Shown here one piece after another: positions 46,290 through 57,066 of a stretch of 64,000 bases of DNA. The notes beneath the pieces are model-generated. The model saw only the letters and a list, made by a program, of their open reading frames with translations, was not told where the DNA came from and ran no database searches. Source of the DNA: Vandiemenella viatica (Eukaryota; Arthropoda; Insecta; Orthoptera; Morabidae); NCBI GenBank assembly GCA_031002005.1, contig CM061914.1:14308148-14372147 (forward strand). Direction: 5' to 3'. Position 1 is the stretch's first letter, and each line of letters starts with the position of its first letter. The position numbers were made by a program, and so were the translations under genes.

Positions 46290-46650
46290 AAAGGTAAACT
46301 GAAGAAAGGTATATACTATACAGGAATGATAATAGGGTGGTGAGAAGACTAAAGAGGTTGGTAAGAAGAGAACACAAAAGTTTGTAGATATTAGAAGATT
46401 ATTACAAATGCAGGAGACCACAGAATAATACATTAGAATTTTCTATTGATATATTAAACAAACTGAGGGAAAGGCACTTGTGGATAAGGAAGAGGAGTGG
46501 TTAGAAAATGGCAGATATATTAAGCAACTGGTTTAATAACACCATTAAGAGCTATTAGCCAAGGACGGGTTGATGAAAATCAGAGGAGAATTTTCTCCAC
46601 ACAATTAAAAACTGATAATATGAAGATGGATCAAATATAAACAAGCGTCT
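46290..46650 (+). pseudogene. CR1-like non-LTR fragment E
   Basis: Text such as RVVRRLKRLVRREHKSL and ILSNWFNNTI matches the linker between endonuclease and RT in copies C and D (RRLERLVRKEHNRV, ILSNWFSESI). It is short and full of changes. It identifies a fifth dispersed piece of this family. Confidence 0.7.
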
Positions 46651-46759
46651 TTAAATTGTGCACCTGTTGGTGGCGTGAGAAGTCAGTAATGGTTAGAACA
46701 ATGGAGGGGGGGTCATGTGGAAGGCAGTAATAACAATTGTGCCCCATGTGCTTCTTATT

Positions 46760-49026
46760 CTCAGCAAACAGTTATCATGCGTGAGGAAGAGTTACATCCC
46801 GCAGTTGCAATCTCTGGAAAACTTCTGAGAATAGCCTCCTTTTCCTGATTGGTTGTTTCTTCATACAAATCCTTTACCTTCATAATTTTTCTTCCCAACA
46901 CTTCCCTGTCTTCAATGGGTTCCACCTTGATTTCACACCTTTTCAAATCTCCATGTACTTTTATCACCCACAGAACTTGAGTCTTCCTGATCAGTTGAAA
47001 GCTGAGGATTTTCTTTGCCATTCTTTCGGATTCCAATCTGGATTCCAATCTTCTTGATGTGGCCATAGAATTCTAGTCGCTTTATCTTATTTCTGATTGA
47101 TATCTATTCAGAATATCTGGCTATACAGTCATTTCAATGGTCTGTCTGATTTTACTCTGTCAAGAGACCCAGTAATATTATAATATCCCTGCTGCATTAC
47201 AAGCACTTTAGAACAAAACAAGAATAGAATCAAAACTGACAATCTATTGGTGGATGGCTGCCCCAACTCTGCAGTATGGAAGAGAAACCTTGATAGTTAA
47301 AGTAAGAGATAAGAATAAAATCCAGGTGATGGAAATAATTTTTTTTTTTTTTTTTTTGAAAGAAAAAGGCCGCACTGAACAAGGCTATATAAGAAATGAT
47401 GAAAGTTGGGAAGAATTTGCTACTAATGTATAAACAAAATTATAGAGAAATATAGAAAATCATAAATGCAGCATATTGAAAGAATGGATTAAAAAATTAT
47501 TGCCCTTCGGGCAATGCAGTACCAACCAGTTGGATGTAGAAATGACATTGTTTAAAAATACAAAGTGAAGATGGAACAGGCATTAATGCCTAATCCTTGA
47601 AGTGAAGAGAAAGATCTTTCCAAACTTATTATATAATTCTAAGGAATGATAGGGAAATAAGACCCAACACTTACCACAGATGTAGGTGGCTGGGAATGAT
47701 GAAAAAAAAATAATTAATAATAACAAACACGAGAAATGTGTAATATTTTGGCATACAGCCATATTCTTGCAGAAGTGAGACTCCAGGGGAAGACAGATGT
47801 GTCCACGACGATGGTAATTCTTTGTTTGATTTCAGATGGAAATTTAATTTGCTTCCTGCCATTTTTTTGGTTCCAAGATCTCCATAGAAATTTCCTTCTG
47901 GTATCTTCTATTTCTGTCCATCTCTTTCTGGCTATTATTTGTGCTGTATATAAACATTCTGGCTTCACTACCATACTCCAGTGCTTGTATTTGCTGATGG
48001 GAGAGTAATTTGGATTTGTATGTCTTTTAACATCTCCTGAATGCTGTTTTCATCTTTCTCACCCTATCTTCAACTGCAGCCTTTCAATTTACATTGGGAG
48101 TTATCTCACCAAGCTATTTGAACTTATGGGTTCTTTTGATATTAACCATAATTAGTCCTCACTGTCCAAGTCTGTTCTTTTGCAACTATGTTCATGTATT
48201 CAGTTTTCTCAAATGATAATTGTAGTCATGCCTACTCAGCTGTTTCCTTAAAAACTACAATGTGTTTGATTGCAATCACCATATATCATGCAAAAAAATA
48301 CCAATCTCATATGCAAAAACAAGGCATTCAAATGTCAGGCCATTTTTCTGTTGTCCTAGTATAATTTGATTCAGTGTGTTTGACTAACAAATCACTTTCC
48401 CCACCATTCCCTGATGACCCTTTTCAAGAAAACAGTTTATCAATAATTGGGAGAGTCCATTACATGCCCTTTTTTTTTTTAATCTTGAATAGCTCTGGTA
48501 ACTTGGGATCAGGTGTTCTTTAAAATTTTATGAATTAGTGACTCTTTAAAGGAAAACTAAGAAATTATCTTATTGGCAACTCCCTCTTCTCCAATCAAGA
48601 ATTTTAACAAAATAATTAATTGTATTCAATAAGACCTTTTACAAAACTCAGTTGTAAAAAATAATGTTTTTTTTTAAATCTTTTTATTTGTCTTTGTAAC
48701 ATATGATAGTTATCACTATGATTATGATTCATGTTGTATGTATGTGTATTAACCATGACATGTTTCACATCACAGAGGTCCTTCCTCAGCAGGGATCCAT
48801 GAAACAAGATTGATAAATAAATAAATAAATAAATCTTATCATCTGTTCCAAATTATTTTAGAACCTATGGAAAAATATACATTCTTGAAGTTCCCAGAAG
48901 TCATGTTCACCTTTTTATACCCTACTCATATACCCAACTAATATTCTCCTAGCTGTCAATCTATGCATTTCTCTATTCTCTTCCATACTGCTTTGGATAG
49001 TATTTTGTATGCTACATTAAGTAGTT
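46760..49026 (-). pseudogene. RTE-like non-LTR element 2, 3' (C-terminal) portion
   Basis: Minus-strand reading gives, from right to left, RT fragments LNVAYKILSKAVWKRIEKC and QLGEYQLGI-like (48870-49020), the post-palm KFKYLGEITPNVN-like text near 48130, a long degraded C-terminus, and the ending IKRLEFYGHIKKI with KTQVLWVIKVHGDLKRCEI (46760-47080). The last text matches the C-terminal GHI.R end of RTE-like ORFs. Frames are broken throughout. It continues across the short element at 49027-49187 and across Copia-2 into 55054-55520. Confidence 0.8.
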
Positions 49027-49187
49027 AAAAAGGAAAGGGAAAATGACTCATCACTCACCATAGTTGAAGGCAGCAAGGAGAAAAGAACATATATCACGAA
49101 CACACAAATACACACAATATTTCAGTCTTAGACCTTCTTCATGTTAAAGAGAGTTGCCTAAAGCCATTTCCTTTTTCCATTATTTAA
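49027..49187 (+). mobile_element. 161-bp short element with 13-bp target duplication
   Basis: The element starts AAAAAGGAAAGGGAAAATG, continues ACTCATCACTCACC, and ends GCCTAAAGCCATTTCCTTTTT. It is flanked by a 13-bp direct repeat ACATTAAGTAGTT (49014-49026 and 49188-49200). It belongs to the same family as the palindromic element in Copia-1, but here as a single arm plus tail. It has no coding capacity. The long duplication suggests target-primed insertion. Confidence 0.85.
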
Positions 49188-49312
49188 ACATTAAGTAGTT
49201 ATATACTCCTGTAGCTATTGACATTTGCTTTGTCTTTCTTCTTGTGTAATGGATGGATGACAGCATCCCTCCACTTCTCTGGTATCTCTTTGCAAGCCAC
49301 ATTTGTTGAAAG
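49188..49312 (-). pseudogene. RTE-like element 2, RT segment between insertions
   Basis: Minus-strand text gives AVIHPLHKKKDKANVNSYRS (the VI.P.HKKGD...NYRGIS RT box). It joins 55049-55520 directly if Copia-2 is removed. Confidence 0.85.
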
Positions 49313-49526
49313 TGTTGAGTATAGGACATTTATATCTGACTTGATCTGGTATCGGTTACAGAGAAGAATGTTTTAGTACTTACTATATCTTTGGAGATGT
49401 ACATCAAAGAGTAGTTGTAGTCTGACTGTTGTGAAGTAAACATGTAGTTATGAACTGTAATGTGTGTGTGTGTGCCTAAATAATAGAATAATTACAGACC
49501 ATATAGTATGATTAACATAATTAATA
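49313..49526 (+). repeat. Copia-2 5' LTR
   Basis: It starts TGTTGAGTATAGG and ends AATTAATA, where the 3' copy ends AATTAACA, so the last C has changed. It contains a (TG) run near 49460-49475. Confidence 0.9.
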
Positions 49527-49540
49527 TGGTAGCAGAGAGT
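49527..49540 (+). promoter_or_regulatory. Copia-2 primer-binding site
   Basis: TGGTAGCAGAGAG right after the LTR resembles the TGGTATCAGAGC initiator tRNA-Met type site, with substitutions. Confidence 0.7.
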
Positions 49541-49617
49541 GGGTAATAAAAGGTCTGTGGCTCACAAAAAAGAAAAGCGCTGTTGAGTATTTAAGAAAGT
49601 TTTATTTCAAGTAAAAA

Positions 49618-50283
49618 TGTCGGACATTGTTATACTGGTTTTTAACGGCAAGTATTATGGAAATTGGAAGTAAAGAATAACAATGTATCTAAAGATGAAG
49701 AAATGTTATACAGTGGATTTAAGAGAGAAAAAAATTGTGGATAATGCAGAAACTTGGGAAGAAGAAAATCGAAAGACAGTAAACTACATCTATGGTGCTA
49801 TTATGAATAAGCAACTTGAGTTTGTGAGTGATAAAGTAAATGTTTTGAAATAATGACAAAGTTCGACGAATTATACTCCAAGAATCAACTGCACTCCAAA
49901 TAATTTGTAGAAACAAACTGGAAAAATTGAAGTTAAAAGACTACAATTAAACATCGACATTCTTCAGTGATTTTGGAAAGACAGTGAACAAATTGATAGC
50001 AGCTGGGGCTAAAGTGACTGAGAAAGAAGAATTAAACTACATGTTAAGAACTTTGCTGGATTCTTTGAGCTACATCGGTGATTTGGTTGATGTTTTGAAA
50101 GAAGATCAAACTGTTGAATTTGTTAAAAGTAAAATTCAATTAATGGACTTGAAAGACAAAGGTGAAAGTGAAAGTGTAAAAATAAATGCATTCCATAGTA
50201 TGAGAAAATCCGGTAAGAGTCATCAGGAACAATTATGTTGGGGTTGCAGAAGAAGAGGTCACTTCAAGAGAGGTTGTCGTTGA
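49618..50283 (+). pseudogene. Copia-2 gag (broken)
   Basis: Gag begins at the ATG at 49618 (MSDIVILVFNGKYYGNWK), followed by an in-frame stop and further shifts. The open frame 49984-50283 holds the C-terminal part: YMLRTLLDSLSYIGDLVDVL and CWGCRRRGHFKRGC, a CCHC zinc knuckle. These are typical copia gag features. The N-terminal half has at least two stops. Gag would coat element RNA in particles. Confidence 0.85.
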
Positions 50284-50479
50284 AGTGAAGCAATTGAAAG
50301 AGGCACAAGGAATCACACCAGGCAGTATCAAAGAAGCAGCAGAGGAAATAACCATCTACATGGAATCTTCAGAGGTCACAACAATGATCAACCGCGGAGT
50401 GGAAGTAAGCAGCATGAATCCAGAAATGGCCAGTATCGGCATGGTCAAGAATACCAGCATAGTGAAAGTGCTACATGCA

Positions 50480-50700
50480 GTTTTGTAACAGATGTTAGGA
50501 CCTTGATGGTGCAAAATAAAATGAACACAGGTAACATAGAGCAGATTAAAACTGATTGGTTATTGGGTAGTGGTTGTACAGATCATGTTGTGAATAATGA
50601 AGAGTATTTTTCTGGGTGTGTAACTTTGGAACAACCTGTAGAAGTAAAGATTGCTGATGGGAAAATTTTGAAAGCAACTATAGTAAAATGTAGTTAGGTA
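50480..50700 (+). pseudogene. Copia-2 protease with altered active site
   Basis: Frame 50503-50697 reads IKTDWLLGSGCTDHVVNNEE, the copia protease box. Where the catalytic Asp of DSG is expected, the sequence has Gly (GSG), so proteolysis would be lost. KIADGKILKA follows as in the family. Confidence 0.82.
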
Positions 50701-50899
50701 TTTTTCAGTTTATGATAAAATCATTCAAATCAATATGGAAAATGTATTTTATATTAAAGACATGAATAGAAAGTTGATTAGTTATGCGAAAGTAACAGAC
50801 AAGCACAAAATTGTATCTGTAGGAAATTTTTCAAACGTTTTTGATAAAAATAACAGGATAAAAGAAAGATGTTATTGTAAACATTGTGAGTAACAGATT

Positions 50900-51770
50900 C
50901 TATGACTGAAAAGGAGAGAAGGCATCACACATTGGGTCATGTAAATTTTAACTATTTAAATGCTTTGTGTAAAGATCAATTAGCAGTTGGTTTACCTATA
51001 AGTTTAGAGTCTGAATATATGAAGTGTCAAGTTTGTAGTGAAAAAAAAGGCACAAATCTCCTTTTGAAAATAATAGAAGCAAAGTAGAAGGGATTTCAGA
51101 AATTATTCACACTGATTTGAATGGGCCTCACTCAACTCTTGGTATGAATGGTGAAAGATACTTTCTAACTTCTATAGATGATTATATCAAATCTACAAAT
51201 CAAGTTTATGATTGTCTAGTAAATGAAATTGAAAATTTGACAGGTAAAGCTATTAAGAAATTGAGATGTGATAATGGAAAGGAATATTTAAATTCAGATG
51301 TTTATCAATTTGTAAATGAAAAAGGAATTATTTTAAATGTTTCCCCTCCCTATGTACACGAGTTAAACGGCACGGCTGAAAGATACAGTAGATATATCAT
51401 GGATATATGTTTGCTAGCTGAAGCAAAAGTAAAAATGAGATTCTGGCCTGAAGTAGTTTGTACAGCAGCTTATCTTAAAAATAGAACTTTAGCTAATACA
51501 ATAGAAAAGAAAACTCCCTATGAAATATTACTAGGAAAAAAACCAAATGTTAAACATCTAAAGCTATTGTTAGTAAAGTTTTTGTAAGAGTACCATAACA
51601 ATTGAGAAAGTCAAAATGGGATCGTAAAGCTGATATGGGAATTTTATTAGGTTATACTGAAGTTGGCTACAGAGTATTAGTGAATAATAAAATTTTTGAT
51701 GCAAGACATGTTGATATTGTAGAGAATAATGTTAAACTTATGATTCAGAGAGTGAATGTTCTAGTGATGA
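50900..51770 (+). pseudogene. Copia-2 pre-integrase and integrase (broken)
   Basis: The pre-integrase part is RRHHTLGHVNFNYLNALCKD (a HXXXC zinc-binding start). Integrase has IHTDLNGPHST, KLRCDNGKEYLN and LNGTAERYSRYIMD, so all three acidic catalytic residues are present. The C-terminal ADMGILLGYTEVGYRV segment follows after a shift near 51587. The frame is interrupted at least three times between 51060 and 51770. Integrase precedes RT, as in copia. Confidence 0.88.
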
Positions 51771-52004
51771 AAGTATGAATGATGGAGATGAATCTGTAGA
51801 TGAGAAAGGGAAAGAAGGAAATGTTAAAGAATGTTTAAACAGTGATAAATATAATCAAGGATTTAAATTTACAAGGTCAGGTAGAAAATGTAAAATGCCA
51901 GACAGATCTAATGATTATGTCCATGGCAATGTCATCTATGTAAACTTTTGCAGTGTTGATAGTCCAGAAAATTTTGAGGAGGCAATTAATTGTAAAGAGT
52001 CAGT

Positions 52005-53362
52005 TGTAAGAACCAAGGCCGATACCGGGGCTGTAGTATCGCCTTGGTGCCTCAACTAACAGTTTATGTTAATTCAAAGTTCTGCGGAAAGTTCATGAAA
52101 TAATTTGGATTTGACCATGTAGCCTGACAGACTCAACGTAAATGCTTGAGGTCGCCACTAGATCTGTTACTAAACCACAAATCTAGAAAAGGTTTACTGT
52201 CTACTATGAAATCACAAGTCCACTTTACTCGAAAAATCTGAAGTTTATTTAAAAAAATCACAAGTTCAAAATAGTATTACACAGTTGAGTAGGCAATCGA
52301 ACAGACTTTTCCAAAATATTGCCGGTTGTGGAGAGAAATTTAACTGAGCGACCCCTTTAGTGAATTTATAAGTTCATATTAAAAGTTAACCTCGCATGCC
52401 ATCACACCAATGTCCCAACATGGCTGACCCAATGGCGCGAACATCCAACCATTTCCTCCCCGCTTCTACACCAAACTTGCGCAGACTATTCAAACATACT
52501 GCTCCGCGGAAAAAGATAAAGACGAGAACAGAATAGACGAAAGAAAGACAGAGCATGATGGCGGCGGGGCTTTTTATAGGAACCACTAGAAAGTGATGTA
52601 AGCAACTGTATCACATCTTTTTGCTTCCGCGAGATCAAAAGTGTGTGTAATTTATTTGACGATCCAAATTATTAAGAGTGTTTAAACTTTGACAATGTCT
52701 AGACTTATCTACTAGAAGTCCAACGGCAATTTAGTGGAGAAATTAGGGTGATTAATTAAGTTTTTATTTGTTCAATTTCCGTGTAGTGACACATTCTATG
52801 CGACACATGCGATCGGGGAAAATCCCTAAGTGTTCTGGATATTTACGCGCGTCAACAACAATCAGCGACAATTCATTTTCAAAAACTTAATTACCAGACA
52901 AATGTTTAAACTTTTTTACCAAAACCACTATACGTTCAGAATCATCTTACTTAGGGCTATCTACTGATATAAATTTCAAATTAATATTCCTTTTAGTTAA
53001 AAAGCTTATTTTTTTCTCTTAATTAAAACCGCTAATTAAACTTTACCGAATTATTTAATTTTATTGCCAAAATATTCGGAACAATGCTGACTATAGCTGA
53101 TGATAAAAGTTCCGTTGTAGCTTTACTCGATTTAAAGTTATTACAAATCTTAGATTTTTTTCTTTTATGATCGCGTGTTTCAAAACATGAACAAACCGGA
53201 ATATCTCTTAAAATAAACGTTTCTTGCTAGGATAAATACACTTTAAAATGATTTTTGTGGTGAATTGTAACTGTGGGAAAGATTACAGGGAAATTCCTTA
53301 AAGTTGAAAACTGCTCTTCTCGAAATTTCTAAGTCCCGCCTAGCCAAAACTAGGTTCTTACA
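52005..53362. mobile_element. 1358-bp solo-LTR-like element inside Copia-2
   Basis: Its ends are TGTAAGAACC and GGTTCTTACA (inverted 10 bp, TG...CA). A perfect 4-bp duplication CAGT (52001-52004, 53363-53366) flanks it. Removing it rejoins Copia-2 reading ENFEEAINCKESV with YWKQAMDKEI. It has no protein-coding capacity. It includes a GC-rich part with a minus-strand CTATAAAAAG box near 52570, so it looks like a solo LTR with its promoter on the minus strand. A Ginger-like DNA transposon with TGT...ACA ends is a less likely alternative. Confidence 0.85.
52566..52580 (-). promoter_or_regulatory. TATA-box candidate in the solo-LTR-like element
   Basis: Minus strand CCTATAAAAAGCC precedes a GC-rich transcribed-looking block (52390-52560). 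The match to the TATA consensus is exact, and a role as an LTR promoter is inferred. Confidence 0.5.
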
Positions 53363-54806
53363 CAGTGTATTGGAAACAAGCAATGGATAAGGAGATTGAC
53401 TGTATATATCAAAACAAAACATGGAAACTAGTAATTAAACCAGAAAATGTAAATTCTCTTGATGTAAAGTGGGTTTATATATAAAAAAAATCAGATAACA
53501 CTTATAAATCAAGACTAGTTTTAAGGGGTTTTCAACAAAAGGAAGTTGTGGATGAAATTTATTCACCAGTAGGCAAGAAGCAGACATTGAAACTTTTATT
53601 GTAATACTGTTGTCAAAATGGTTTAGTTATAGAGCAAATGGATGTTGAGACTGAGTCATTTCTTAATGGTAAAGTTTTATCTCAGGTCTACATAAAGCAG
53701 CCAAGAGGGTATGAAGAAGATACTTATAGGGTTTGTAAATTGAATAAAGCATTGTATGGTTTACAAGAAAGTCCTCGAGATTGGTATGACTGTTTTGATG
53801 AATTTATGAGAGATCTGGGTTTTTCAAAATTTGAATTTGATCATTGTCTGTATACTTTGATCAATGGAGATGATGTAATTTATTTAATAATATTTGTTGA
53901 TGACCTATTAATTTGTTGTAATAGTAGAAAGAAAATAGAAAAAATCAAGAATCTGTTGTCAAAGAAATTCAAGATGAAAGACTTAGTTCAAACAAAAACC
54001 TATTTAGGAATTAATATAGATTACAATCAGAAAGAAAATGTTATGAGTTTGAGTCAGGAAAATTACATCAATTCCTTAGCCTCAAAGTATAAAATTGTAA
54101 ACTCAAAATTGTATGATACACCAATGGAAGTAAATTTAAAGTTAGAACCTGTGAATGAAGTACATCAAGACATTAGATACAGAATCTTAATAGGTGTTCT
54201 TTTGTTCAGGAACTAGACCAGATTTCAGTTACAATGTTAATTACTTAAGTAGATTTCAGAATTGTTATAATACAGTTCATTACAAGTATGCATTAAGAAT
54301 ATTAAAGTATTTATATTTAACGAAAGATTTGAAATTAAATTTCTGTAGAAATGAAAATATAATAATTTTGGATTACTATGTAGATGCAGGTGATAGTGTA
54401 GATCGAAAGTCCACGTCTGGGTATGTAATTAGATTATTTGGAAATTCAATATTTTGGATATTGAGAAAACAAGGAGGTGTCACCAAATCTTCCACTCTTG
54501 CTGTTTCGAAGCTGTACTGAACTTAAGTTTGTTTTAGATGTATTAAAAACTTTTAATGTAAATATCAAAGAACCTGTCCAAGAATATGAAGATAACTCAG
54601 GAGCAGTAAATATTGTGAAGTATGGTAATTTTTCAAAGAACTCCAAGTATATTGAAGTACACTATCATTTTGTGAATGAGTGTTATACAAATGCTGTAAT
54701 AGACATTGTGAAAATTGAGTCAAACAAAAAAATTGCTGACATATTTATGAAGGCATTATGTAAAGCTAAGTTTAAAAGGTTTAGAAAGATGTTGAATGTG
54801 AAGTAA
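53363..54806 (+). pseudogene. Copia-2 reverse transcriptase and RNase H (broken)
   Basis: RT text: QAMDKEIDCIYQNKTWKLV, then an in-frame stop, SRLVLRGFQQKEVVDE, and 53638-54216 with QMDVETESFLNGKVLSQVY and IFVDDLLICC (catalytic Asp pair). Next is LGINIDYNQKENVMSLSQ. RNase H (54194-54806) includes LDYYVDAGDSVDRKSTSGYV and a VNECYTNAVIDIVKIES end with DIFMKALCK. Two frame breaks separate the parts (near 54210 and 54520). Copia RT and RNase H are complete in content but not in frame. Confidence 0.9.
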
Positions 54807-54826
54807 TAGAAGTCCAGATGTAAATG

Positions 54827-54837
54827 TAAGGAGGTGT
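54827..54837 (+). promoter_or_regulatory. Copia-2 polypurine tract
   Basis: GTAAGGAGGTG immediately precedes the 3' LTR, the expected position. Confidence 0.75.
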
Positions 54838-55048
54838 GTTGAGGATAGTACATTTATATCTGACCTGATCTGGTGTCAATTACAGAGAAGAATGTTCTAG
54901 TAATTACTATATCTTTGGAGATGTACATCAAAGAGTAGTTGTAGTCTGACTGTTGTGAAGTCAACATGTAGTTATGAACTGTAATGTGTGTGTGTGCCTA
55001 AATAAAAGAATAATTACAGACTGTATAGTATGATTAACATAATTAACA
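54838..55048 (+). repeat. Copia-2 3' LTR
   Basis: 211 bp, starts TGTTGAGGATAG and ends AATTAACA; highly similar to 49313-49526 with scattered differences. Confidence 0.9.
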
Positions 55049-55520
55049 AAAAGTGTTTCTCAAGTTGGCCTATTATCTTCTCTTCAACATACTTGATAAA
55101 TTCTGTAACAATGTAGTCTTCAACAGATGTCTTATTGTTCTTAAGGCCCTTGATGATCTCCCTTATTTTCTTCTTACCTGGTGGAACTGAACTGAGGCAG
55201 GAAATTTATCATTTTTTTTCTTAAAATGTAATTTGATTCTGAGGAGGTTCACAGTGCACAATAGGGTTGTTTGTTCACAGTTGTCTCTGATCATTCCTGA
55301 AGCAGAGGTTGTGCAGAGGGTAACTTTGATTTTTCAGTTATAAGATTTGACAGAAATCAATGGTGTTGCTTCTATTAAAGTTTTATTTTGACTCCTTTAG
55401 TTGCTCCTTCTCAAACTTGAGTTTTTCTGATGACAGTGGCTACTCTTTTTCTTTTGACACTGAACTCTTCATAATTTCATTTGGTAGAGCTCCATCTGTT
55501 GCAACAGTTTTTCTTATAAT
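55049..55520 (-). pseudogene. RTE-like element 2, RT and upstream segment (split by Copia-2)
   Basis: Minus-strand text gives KKIREIIKGLKNNKTSVEDY and IVTEFIKYVEEKIIGQLEKH, the RT N-terminal block (L.NNK..G.D.I..E..K). The reading then passes through the Copia-2 insertion point into QQMWLAKR at 49300, so one gene was cut. Upstream text (55250-55520) is open in parts but not recognisable. The frame has stops. Confidence 0.85.
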
Positions 55521-55736
55521 GATATGAATGTAATAATTCATTTACTTTCAATATGATATTAGTGATATATTTATAGCAATAGCTAATAAAATAGAATGAA
55601 GGACAGTGTAAAGTAAAATAACTTTGAGGAATAAGAATACTAAACAAAATAACTAACCAAAATACATAAAGTATATATATATAATGAGATAATTGAATAC
55701 TGTGTTTGCTAATTACTTTAAATTTTTGTCATAAAG
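55521..55736. other. Intron 5 end, nothing recognised
   Basis: AT-rich run with a short TATATATATA stretch before the acceptor at 55735-55736. Confidence 0.4.
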
Positions 55737-55967
55737 GTAGGTGACCCTGAAGAGCTCAATGCCATAGAGAAAGTGTTCTGCATTGGGAGAAAGCATCCCT
55801 TGCGTATTGGATCTGTCAAGTCTAATATTGGGCATTCAGAAGCAGCATCTGGTCTCTGTTCTATTGCAAAGGCAATTATAGCAATGGAGACAGGAATTAT
55901 TCCTCCAAATATGAATTACAAGACTCCACGGAGTAACATACCAGCTTTGGTTGAAGGAAGAATTCAG
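55737..55967 (+). CDS. FASN: FASN coding exon 6 with second KS catalytic histidine
   Basis: Acceptor CATAAAG and donor GTGAGCC bound the exon. It reads VGDPEELNAIEKVFCIGRKH, then PLRIGSVKSNIGHSEAASGL and CSIAKAIIAMETGIIPPNMN. It ends TPRSNIPALVEGRIQ. The VKSNIGHSE box carries Lys351 and His356, the second catalytic histidine, 38 residues after His318, identical to vertebrate FASN spacing. VGDP follows directly from GTGTK of exon 5, giving the canonical EAHGTGTKVGDP. The exon holds 77 whole codons (324-400) in phase 0. It follows a 13.7-kb intron full of mobile elements. Confidence 0.96.
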
Positions 55968-56868
55968 GTGAGCCTCGGTTTCCTTTCTCTACTTATATCT
56001 ATGCAGATACAAAAACTGAACTTGTCTTCACATTTAAGATATTTGTGAAAAAATTAGTGTGGGTGCTGTAAATGACCTACAGAAAAGAAATAAACAATTT
56101 TGGTGAGGTTTCTAGTAATGTATAATCCTGCTGCCAGAAAGAGAAATTTAAGATAAAAATGTTGACAAATTAGGCACCAATTTATCATTGAATGTGATGC
56201 ACACAAGACCTATTGGCCATATTTAGTTAATTTTCATAGTTGAAAAGCTTTTTGTGATTTCAGCATACAGAGGACATCATATTATTTAAAGGAATTAAGT
56301 TACTCATTTTTGATAGGCAGCAGCTTATACTCCCTTTTAGCACTAACCATATTTATTAGCAATTAATAACAAATTTCTTGCTATAGAGAAGTCAATGCTG
56401 TGAATAGAGTCACTGGTGTAGGATTTGTAATATAAGAAAGTAGGGAAACGGGTGAGTTATACAGTTAAGTGACAGGATTATTTTGATGGGGTTAGAAACT
56501 AAGCCCATCCCAACCATGATAGTACAAGTGTATATGCCAATGTTTACTGAATGGTGCAGTAAGAACTGCATAGCAAATCCTTAAAAGTTCATTGCTTTTT
56601 TAAGTTAATCTTAAAATAAGGGGAAATATGCATATTAATTACTAAATAAATATTTCTGTTTATTGTATCAATTAATATTTACATTTTATAAAACATCTCA
56701 GGGATTTTAAAATATTAATTAAATAAAAGCAATCATATGTTCCCGATGATCAATCAGTACACACAATTAAATGACGAATGAAGAATAATTTTGATCAAAA
56801 ATAATAGTATTGTTCATTTATGATCCAGATTTTAACATCATTCTTTTTTTATTTTACCTGATTTGTAG
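55968..56868. other. Intron 6, nothing recognised
   Basis: This 901-bp intron is AT-rich. No repeat family or coding sequence is recognised. Confidence 0.5.
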
Positions 56869-57066
56869 GTTATCACAGAACCAACACCATGGGAAGGAGG
56901 CCTGGTTGGTGTGAGCTCATTTGGGTTTGGCGGTGCCAACTGTCATGTAATACTTCGTTCATGGAATAAGGAAAAGAAAAATGGTGGAGCACCAGGGGAT
57001 AACATTCCTCGACTTGTACTTTTCTCTGGACGTACTCAAGAAGCAATAAATACAATTGTACAACAT
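56869..57066 (+). CDS. FASN: FASN coding exon 7 (end of KS domain)
   Basis: Acceptor TTTGTAG and donor GTAAGC bound the exon. It reads VITEPTPWEGGLVGVSSFGF, then GGANCHVILRSWNKEKKNGG and IPRLVLFSGRTQEAINTIVQ. The VSSFGFGG(A/T)NCHV motif closes the KS active site, and the text after it begins the linker to the acyltransferase domain (LV.FSGRT in insect FASN). It encodes codons 401-466 in phase 0. The next exon is beyond the window, so acyltransferase, dehydratase, reductases, carrier protein and thioesterase are not seen. Confidence 0.95.

Larger units (their letters stand above)
49313..55048 (+). mobile_element. Copia-2: complete-length but decayed Ty1/copia element
   Basis: It is bounded by LTRs 49313-49526 and 54838-55048, with a near-perfect 5-bp duplication GAAAG/AAAAG (49308-49312, 55049-55053). 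The primer site TGGTAGCAGAG directly follows the 5' LTR and the tract GTAAGGAGGTG directly precedes the 3' LTR. The order is gag, CCHC, protease, integrase, RT, RNase H. It is interrupted by a 1358-bp element (52005-53362) between integrase and RT. Every domain has stops or shifts. It sits in an antisense RTE-like relic in FASN intron 5. Confidence 0.93.
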
